A stretch of DNA of 64,000 nucleotides, from contig NZ_CP009928.1 of assembly GCF_001021975.1 (NCBI RefSeq), forward strand, positions 2,170,001 through 2,234,000. The letters are read 5' to 3'. The notes below the pieces were generated by a model that was given only the letters and a program-made list of their open reading frames with translations, had not been told where the DNA came from and made no database searches. The translations under genes and the position numbers were made by a program. Source of the stretch: Chryseobacterium gallinarum. Lineage in GTDB: Bacteria > Bacteroidota > Bacteroidia > Flavobacteriales > Weeksellaceae. Positions 58,698 to 64,000 of the stretch are shown here, piece by piece (within the stretch, counting starts at the first letter, position 1; every line of letters begins with the position of its first letter).

Positions 58698-59642
58698 ATG
58701 AAAAAAATCTTCATGTATTTAATCCTGTCAGTTGCTGTTTTCTCATGCAGCAATGATAAAGACGAAACAATCAGAATTGAAGAAAAGTATCAAACAAAAA
58801 ATGTTGTTCTTTTAGTTGTTGACGGACCCCGTATTTCAGAAACCTGGGAAGCGCAGGGTAAGGAGAATATTCCCAACAGGGTTGCTCTTTTAAACCAGGG
58901 GGTATTTATCAGCAATTTTAAAAATAACGGAACCACGAATACCAACCCGGGGCATAGTGCTATGTGTTCGGGAGTATATGAAAATATCAAAAATGATGGA
59001 ACTGAATTGCCAGGGTTCCCATCTGTAATGCAGCAATGGCTGAAGTTTACCGGTGCGGATAAAACCAAAGCCTGGGTAATTGCATCAAAAGATAAGCTGG
59101 AGGTTTTGAATGACTGTAAACTTGCAGACTGGAAAGGCAAATTCCAGCCTAGTACTGATTGCGGGGTGAGTGGAAACGGATCAGACTATCGTGATGATGT
59201 TATTACCATGACCAATACAAAAAAAGTAATGAAAGAATATAGCCCGAATATTATCGTAATCAATCTTAAAGATGTAGATTCCTACGGACACGCTAATAAT
59301 TGGAATGAATATATTAAGGCTATAAAAACCACTGATGCTTCAATAAAAGAAATCTGGGATTATATTCAATCACTTCCTGCCTATAAAGACAAAACGACTT
59401 TGATTGTTTCTAACGATCATGGAAGACATCTTGATGCTAAAGGCGGGTTTAAAAGTCACGGAGATAGCTGTGAAGGATGCAGGCACATCGAATTTTTTGC
59501 AATAGGGCCGGATTTTAAAAAGAATACCATCATTACTACCGGAAATTACGAGCAGATTGATATTACCAGTACTATTGCCGAGCTTCTGAGATTCCCTTTA
59601 CAATATGGAAAAGGAAAAGTAATAAAAGATGCCTTTAAATAA
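58698..59642 (+). CDS. Alkaline-phosphatase-superfamily lipoprotein
   Basis: This 314-residue lipoprotein has a signal peptide with lipidated Cys17 (LSVAVFSC). The catalytic fold is that of type I phosphodiesterases/nucleotide pyrophosphatases and sulfatases: metal Asp42 (LLVVDGPRISETW), nucleophile Thr82 in TNTNPGHSAMCSG, then VINLKDVDSYGHANNWN and LIVSNDHGRHLDAKGG for the remaining metal ligands. A CEGC pair lies near residue 255. It would hydrolyse a phosphate or sulfate ester on the periplasmic or outer face; the substrate is unknown. Confidence 0.88.
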   Translation: MKKIFMYLILSVAVFSCSNDKDETIRIEEKYQTKNVVLLVVDGPRISETWEAQGKENIPNRVALLNQGVFISNFKNNGTTNTNPGHSAMCSGVYENIKNDGTELPGFPSVMQQWLKFTGADKTKAWVIASKDKLEVLNDCKLADWKGKFQPSTDCGVSGNGSDYRDDVITMTNTKKVMKEYSPNIIVINLKDVDSYGHANNWNEYIKAIKTTDASIKEIWDYIQSLPAYKDKTTLIVSNDHGRHLDAKGGFKSHGDSCEGCRHIEFFAIGPDFKKNTIITTGNYEQIDITSTIAELLRFPLQYGKGKVIKDAFK

Positions 59643-59666
59643 AATAAAAAATATTTTTTCTACCAG

Positions 59667-59706
59667 CCTTCATGATTTTAAACCGTTTTAAATCATGAAG
59701 GTTTTT
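59667..59706 (+). terminator. Rho-independent terminator
   Basis: CCTTCATGATT and AATCATGAAGG form an 11-bp stem, extended by A/T pairs, and a T run follows. Confidence 0.9.
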
Positions 59707-59760
59707 GTTAGTTATGGAGACAAATAAAAATATTGTGAAGAAATAAAAATACATAACTGC

Positions 59761-59790
59761 TTGTCAATTAAAAAAATATTATTATTTTTG
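59761..59790 (+). promoter_or_regulatory. Promoter of the str operon
   Basis: TTG (59761-59763), 19 bp, then TATTTTTG (59783-59790), a textbook Bacteroidota promoter, 24 bp before the rpsL ATG. Confidence 0.8.
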
Positions 59791-59814
59791 CAGCCTAAAA
59801 TAAAAAGCAATTAA

Positions 59815-60228
59815 ATGCCTACTATTCAACAATTAGTAAGAAAAGGAAGAGCCACGCTTGCCAAGAAGAGCAAATCGGCTGCCCTTGATTCTTGTCCACA
59901 AAGACGTGGTGTATGTACGAGAGTATATACGACTACACCTAAGAAACCTAACTCAGCACTTAGAAAAGTTGCAAGGGTAAGACTTTCTAACGGTAAAGAA
60001 GTGAATGCCTATATCCCGGGCGAAGGACATAATCTTCAAGAGCACTCGATAGTATTGGTTAGAGGCGGAAGGGTGAAAGACCTACCGGGAGTACGTTACC
60101 ACATCGTAAGAGGTGCATTAGACACAGCTGGTGTAAATGGAAGAACACAGAGAAGATCTAAGTACGGAGCTAAGAGACCTAAACCAGGACAAGCAGCTGC
60201 TGCACCTGCAAAAGGAAAGAAAAAATAA
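59815..60228 (+). CDS. rpsL: 30S ribosomal protein S12
   Basis: A 137-residue S12: [59 protein letters not shown]. The Lys residues of [12 protein letters not shown] (position 43 region) and of GRVKDLPG (position 88 region) are wild type, so no streptomycin-resistance change is seen. The C-terminus carries an Ala/Gly/Lys-rich tail ([13 protein letters not shown]). It sits at the decoding site. It is the first gene of the str operon, 23 bp before rpsG. Confidence 0.98.
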   Translation: MPTIQQLVRKGRATLAKKSKSAALDSCPQRRGVCTRVYTTTPKKPNSALRKVARVRLSNGKEVNAYIPGEGHNLQEHSIVLVRGGRVKDLPGVRYHIVRGALDTAGVNGRTQRRSKYGAKRPKPGQAAAAPAKGKKK

Positions 60229-60251
60229 TCATTAAATAAGGTACAGAAACA

Positions 60252-60728
60252 ATGAGAAAGACAAAAGCGAAAAAAAGACCGTTGTTACCAGATCCGAAAT
60301 TTAATGATCAATTGGTAACTAGATTCGTAAACAATTTAATGCTTGACGGTAAGAAGTCAATCGCATTCAAAATTTTCTATGATGCATTAGATATCGTAGA
60401 AACTAAAAAAGGAGATAGTGAAAAAACTGCACTTGAAATCTGGAAAGACGCACTTACAAATGTAATGCCTCACGTAGAAGTACGTTCCAGAAGAGTAGGT
60501 GGAGCTAACTTCCAGATTCCTATGCCAATCAGAGCTGATAGAAAAATTTCTATGGCGATGAAATGGTTAATCAAATATTCTAAAGCCAGAAATGATAAGT
60601 CTATGGCTTTGAAATTAGCTAACGAAGTTGTAGCTGCTTCAAGAGAAGAAGGTGCCGCTTTCAAAAAGAAAACAGATACTCACAAAATGGCGGAAGCTAA
60701 CAAGGCTTTCTCACACTTCAAATTCTAA
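60252..60728 (+). CDS. rpsG: 30S ribosomal protein S7
   Basis: A 158-residue S7 with [37 protein letters not shown] core ([20 protein letters not shown]) and [20 protein letters not shown]. It nucleates assembly of the 30S head and contacts E-site tRNA. Codon use is strongly biased, as expected for high expression. It is 6 bp before fusA. Confidence 0.98.
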   Translation: MRKTKAKKRPLLPDPKFNDQLVTRFVNNLMLDGKKSIAFKIFYDALDIVETKKGDSEKTALEIWKDALTNVMPHVEVRSRRVGGANFQIPMPIRADRKISMAMKWLIKYSKARNDKSMALKLANEVVAASREEGAAFKKKTDTHKMAEANKAFSHFKF

Positions 60729-60734
60729 TCTGAA

Positions 60735-62852
60735 ATGGGAAGAGATCTTAAATATACAAGAAATATTGGTATCGCTGCTCACATTGACGCAGGTAAGACT
60801 ACCACTACAGAAAGAATTCTATTCTATACAGGTAAAACTCACAAAATTGGTGAGGTTCACGAAGGTGCATCTACGATGGACTGGATGGAGCAGGAAGCAG
60901 AAAGAGGGATCACCATTACTTCTGCTGCCACTACTTGTACTTGGAATTTCCCAACAGATCAGGGACAAAATTTACCTGAAACTAAAGGATATCACTTCAA
61001 CATCATCGATACACCGGGACACGTTGACTTCACCGTAGAGGTAAACAGATCTTTAAGAGTATTAGATGGTCTTGTATTCTTATTCTCTGCGGTAGATGGA
61101 GTAGAGCCTCAGTCTGAAACCAACTGGAGACTTGCGGACAACTATAAAGTTGCTCGTATGGGATTCGTTAACAAAATGGACAGACAAGGTGCTGACTTCC
61201 TTAACGTTTGTAAGCAAGTAAAAGAAATGCTTGGATCTAACGCAGTTCCAATCGTTCTTCCAATTGGTGCAGAAGAGGATTTCAAAGGAGTTGTTGACTT
61301 GATCAAAAACAGAGCTATCGTATGGGATGAAGCAGGACAAGGAGCAACTTTTGAAGTAGTTCCAATTCCTGAGGACATGAAAGACGAAGTTCTTGAATAT
61401 AGAGAGAAATTAGTAGAAGCTGTAGCTGACTATGACGAGACTTTGATGGAGAAATTCTTCGAAGATCCGGATTCAATTTCTGAAGAAGAGATCAACGAAG
61501 CATTAAGAAAAGCTACTATCGACCTTTCTATCATTCCAATGACTTGTGGTTCTTCTTTCAAGAACAAAGGAGTACAGTTCATGCTTGACGCTGTTTGTAA
61601 ATATCTTCCTTCTCCAATGGATAAAGATGATATCAAAGGAACAGACCCAAGAACTGACGCTGAGATCACAAGAAAGCCAGATGTAAACGAACCTTTCGCT
61701 GCATTAGCATTTAAGATTGCTACTGACCCGTTCGTAGGTAGATTAGCATTCTTCAGAGCTTATTCAGGAAGATTAGATGCTGGTTCTTATGTATTGAACA
61801 CCCGTTCAAACAACAAAGAAAGAATCTCAAGAATCTATCAAATGCACGCTAACAAGCAAAACCCAGTAGAATTCATTGAAGCTGGAGATATCGGTGCAGC
61901 TGTAGGATTTAAAGATATTAAAACAGGAGATACCCTATCTGATGAAAAGAACCCAATCGTTCTTGAATCTATGATCTTCCCGGATCCGGTAATCGGTATT
62001 GCTGTTGAACCTAAAACTAAAGCTGACCAGGATAAAATGGGTAACGCTTTAGCTAAATTGGCAGAAGAAGATCCTACTTTCACAGTGAAAACTGACGAAG
62101 CTTCCGGACAAACTATTATCTCTGGTATGGGTGAGCTTCACCTTGACATCATCGTTGACCGTATGAGAAGAGAGTTCAAAGTAGAAGTTAACCAAGGACA
62201 GCCGCAGGTAGAATACAAAGAAGCTCTTACTCAAAAAGCTAACCACAGAGAGGTTTACAAAAAGCAATCTGGAGGTAGAGGTAAGTTCGCAGATATCGTA
62301 TTCGAAATCGGTCCAGCTGACGAAGGTAAGACAGGTCTTGAATTCATCAACGAAATTAAAGGGGGTAACATTCCTAAGGAATTCGTTCCTTCAGTTGAAA
62401 AAGGATTCAGAGAAGCAATGAAGAATGGTCCATTAGCTGGATTCGAAGTTGAATCAATGAAAGTGACATTGAAAGATGGATCTTTCCACGCGGTTGACTC
62501 TGACCAGTTATCATTCGAATTAGCTGCTAAATTAGGATTCAAAGAATCCGGTAGAGCTGCTAAAGCTGTTATCATGGAACCAATCATGAAACTTGAGGTA
62601 GTAACTCCTGAAGAATACATGGGTGATATCGTAGGTGACCTTAACAGAAGAAGAGGTACTGTAAACGGTATGGATGACAGAAACAATGCTAAGGTAATCA
62701 AAGCTTTCGTTCCACTTTCTGAAATGTTTGGTTATGTAACTTCATTAAGAACATTATCTTCTGGTAGAGCTACATCTTCTATGGAGTTTGAAAGATATGA
62801 AGCTGCTCCGCAAAACATTGCTGAAGAAGTAATCGCTAAAGCTAAAGGTTAA
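60735..62852 (+). CDS. fusA: Elongation factor G
   Basis: A 705-residue EF-G. The GTPase domain has G1 [18 protein letters not shown]2 with the [11 protein letters not shown] switch, G3 DTPGHVDF and G4 NKMDR. Domains II-V follow, with [14 protein letters not shown] ([17 protein letters not shown]) and the C-terminal [17 protein letters not shown]. It drives translocation on the ribosome by GTP hydrolysis. It lies in the str operon between rpsG and rpsJ, with no tuf gene following. Confidence 0.98.
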   Translation: MGRDLKYTRNIGIAAHIDAGKTTTTERILFYTGKTHKIGEVHEGASTMDWMEQEAERGITITSAATTCTWNFPTDQGQNLPETKGYHFNIIDTPGHVDFTVEVNRSLRVLDGLVFLFSAVDGVEPQSETNWRLADNYKVARMGFVNKMDRQGADFLNVCKQVKEMLGSNAVPIVLPIGAEEDFKGVVDLIKNRAIVWDEAGQGATFEVVPIPEDMKDEVLEYREKLVEAVADYDETLMEKFFEDPDSISEEEINEALRKATIDLSIIPMTCGSSFKNKGVQFMLDAVCKYLPSPMDKDDIKGTDPRTDAEITRKPDVNEPFAALAFKIATDPFVGRLAFFRAYSGRLDAGSYVLNTRSNNKERISRIYQMHANKQNPVEFIEAGDIGAAVGFKDIKTGDTLSDEKNPIVLESMIFPDPVIGIAVEPKTKADQDKMGNALAKLAEEDPTFTVKTDEASGQTIISGMGELHLDIIVDRMRREFKVEVNQGQPQVEYKEALTQKANHREVYKKQSGGRGKFADIVFEIGPADEGKTGLEFINEIKGGNIPKEFVPSVEKGFREAMKNGPLAGFEVESMKVTLKDGSFHAVDSDQLSFELAAKLGFKESGRAAKAVIMEPIMKLEVVTPEEYMGDIVGDLNRRRGTVNGMDDRNNAKVIKAFVPLSEMFGYVTSLRTLSSGRATSSMEFERYEAAPQNIAEEVIAKAKG

Positions 62853-62869
62853 TATTAAATTAGATTAAA

Positions 62870-63175
62870 ATGTCACAAAGAATCAGAATAAAACTTAAGT
62901 CTTACGATTACAATTTGGTAGATAAGTCTGCAGAGAAAATCGTAAAAACGGTAAAGGCTACTGGTGCTGTTGTAAACGGACCCATTCCATTGCCAACCAA
63001 TAAGAGAATCTTCACTGTGTTGAGATCTCCGCACGTAAACAAGAAAGCAAGAGAGCAGTTCCAACTTTCCGCTCACAAGAGATTGATGGATATCTACTCT
63101 TCTTCTTCTAAAACTGTTGATGCTCTAATGAAATTGGAGTTACCTTCAGGTGTAGACGTAGAAATTAAAGTGTGA
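62870..63175 (+). CDS. rpsJ: 30S ribosomal protein S10
   Basis: A 101-residue S10 with [40 protein letters not shown] and the final [11 protein letters not shown]. It is part of the 30S head and can bind NusB in antitermination. It starts 17 bp after fusA and is followed by a terminator, not by rplC as in the usual S10 operon order. Confidence 0.97.
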   Translation: MSQRIRIKLKSYDYNLVDKSAEKIVKTVKATGAVVNGPIPLPTNKRIFTVLRSPHVNKKAREQFQLSAHKRLMDIYSSSSKTVDALMKLELPSGVDVEIKV

Positions 63176-63202
63176 TACTTGCATACTTTGCAATGATTAT
63201 AG

Positions 63203-63231
63203 AATCCGTTCCTTTTCAGGAGCGGATTTTT
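63203..63231 (+). terminator. Rho-independent terminator of the str operon
   Basis: AATCCGTTCC and GGAGCGGATT form a 10-bp stem (one G-T pair) around TTTTCA, followed by a T run, 27 bp after rpsJ. Confidence 0.9.
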
Positions 63232-63243
63232 ATTTTTAAAACT

Positions 63244-63251
63244 TATTTTTG
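63244..63251 (+). promoter_or_regulatory. -7 element of the LRR gene
   Basis: TATTTTTG lies 29 bp before the ATG at 63281. Confidence 0.5.
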
Positions 63252-63280
63252 TATTTAAGCTAAGATTATAACTAATTTCT

Positions 63281-64000
63281 ATGAACCAACAAATAAAAAG
63301 AACGGCAGAATCATTTGGAATTTACTATGACAGCTTTTATTATGAAACCAATAGTTCCGGAGAAGTTATTGAGCTGGAGCTATATGAACCGGAATATAAT
63401 AGACTTACTGATGAAGACAGGGCAAACCATCTGCGTTTTGCGACAACATTCGATAAACTTGAAAGCCTTGAAATTTCCTTTTACGATTATGAAATTACCG
63501 ACCTTAGCTTCCTGTCCGGTCTAAAAAAACTTAAATACCTGTCGATAGATTGTAATTCGCAATTTTTTGACCTGAGCGGTTTCCTTCATCTGACGGAGCT
63601 TGAGATGCTTCATATCCAGGGATCAAAATTAGAGTCTATAGCAGGTATAGAATTATTTCATAAGCTTGAATATCTGAGTTTGGGATATAGTAAAATTAAA
63701 GATATCAGCCTGCTTGCAAAATTATCAGCTACTTTAAAGGGAATTTATTTAAGTGATAATCAGATTACAGATATATCATGTTTTGCTTTGTTACATCAAC
63801 TTGAATATTTTCATGTATCCAAGAATTATATTTCCGAAATCCCTGATCTGACCGATTTAACTGATCTGACTGAAATAATGGTAGATGATAATCAGATCAG
63901 TTCCCTTGAAGGTTTGAGTAATTTGAAAAAGCTTACAAAACTTGAAGCAAGTGGTAACAGACTTACTAATATTGATTCGCTTACCAATCTTCCCGCAATT
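63281..64000 (+). CDS. Leucine-rich-repeat protein, 5' part (truncated by window edge)
   Basis: The ATG at 63281 opens a frame that runs 240 codons to the window edge. There is no signal peptide (MNQQIKRTAESFGIYYDSFY), so the protein is probably cytoplasmic. At least six internalin-like LRR units are visible, for example LKYLSIDCNSQFFDLSGFLH, LEYLSLGYSKIKDISLLAKL, KGIYLSDNQITDISCFALLH and TEIMVDDNQISSLEGLSNLK, with about 22 residues per unit. Such repeats mediate protein binding. The missing C-terminus prevents a full assignment. Confidence 0.85.
   Translation, partial: MNQQIKRTAESFGIYYDSFYYETNSSGEVIELELYEPEYNRLTDEDRANHLRFATTFDKLESLEISFYDYEITDLSFLSGLKKLKYLSIDCNSQFFDLSGFLHLTELEMLHIQGSKLESIAGIELFHKLEYLSLGYSKIKDISLLAKLSATLKGIYLSDNQITDISCFALLHQLEYFHVSKNYISEIPDLTDLTDLTEIMVDDNQISSLEGLSNLKKLTKLEASGNRLTNIDSLTNLPAI

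Noticed and set aside
60652..61038. 128-codon frame in the str operon
   Set aside because: It overlaps the 3' end of rpsG and the 5' part of fusA in another frame; both real genes are certain.

Overview
The window looks like a low-GC chromosome segment of a Flavobacteriia species, most likely Chryseobacterium or a close Weeksellaceae relative. The evidence is type IX secretion (T9SS) C-terminal sorting domains, GLPGLI and DUF6660 proteins, Bacteroidota promoters (TTG-N18-20-TAnnTTTG), weak Shine-Dalgarno sites, frequent A/T-rich leaders, and the order rpsL-rpsG-fusA-rpsJ. I see no transposase, integrase, CRISPR array or phage structural block.

Layout. 1-3270 (minus): an operon of a coiled-coil tail-fibre-like secreted protein, a small T9SS-sorted protein and the N-terminal part of an SpvB/Rhs-type protein cut by the window edge. 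3548-14086 (plus): a metal-resistance island with a DUF6660 Cys-rich peptide, an RND pump fused to its TolC channel, a lipoprotein adaptor, a bestrophin-like channel, a CDF exporter, a Fur-family regulator and a His-rich P-type ATPase. The pump and the ATPase share a near-identical palindrome placed at the same distance from the -7 box, so the local Fur-family protein probably controls both. 16630-22298 (plus): a probable copper/redox island with two paralogous small Cys proteins, a YHS lipoprotein, SCO, an exported Mn-type SOD, an MbnP/MbnH pair and an outer-membrane barrel.

15005-16498 and 24653-30060 hold four members of a paralogous T9SS-secreted family (CxxC-containing N-domain, LamG-like domain in three of them, sorting tail). 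A 26-bp promoter block is shared by three of the genes and by an orphan leader. 22830-24449 is a separate secreted protein with a duplicated 102-residue repeat. 30429-41908 is mostly housekeeping: three tRNA-Glu genes, rpsT, an amidase, LptD, RidA, HtrA, TrhO, 5-FTHF cyclo-ligase and an unknown membrane protein/lipoprotein pair.

42092-45090 holds an Ala-rich repeat lipoprotein, an rRNA methyltransferase and RmuC. 45238-53037 is a second metal pump with its own two-component system. 53139-59642 holds a GLPGLI protein, a double-glycine-leader Cys-rich peptide, YciI, PncB, Dps, a GT-C-like membrane protein and an alkaline-phosphatase-superfamily lipoprotein. 59761-63231 is the str operon, ending at rpsJ with a terminator. 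A leucine-rich-repeat protein runs off the right end.
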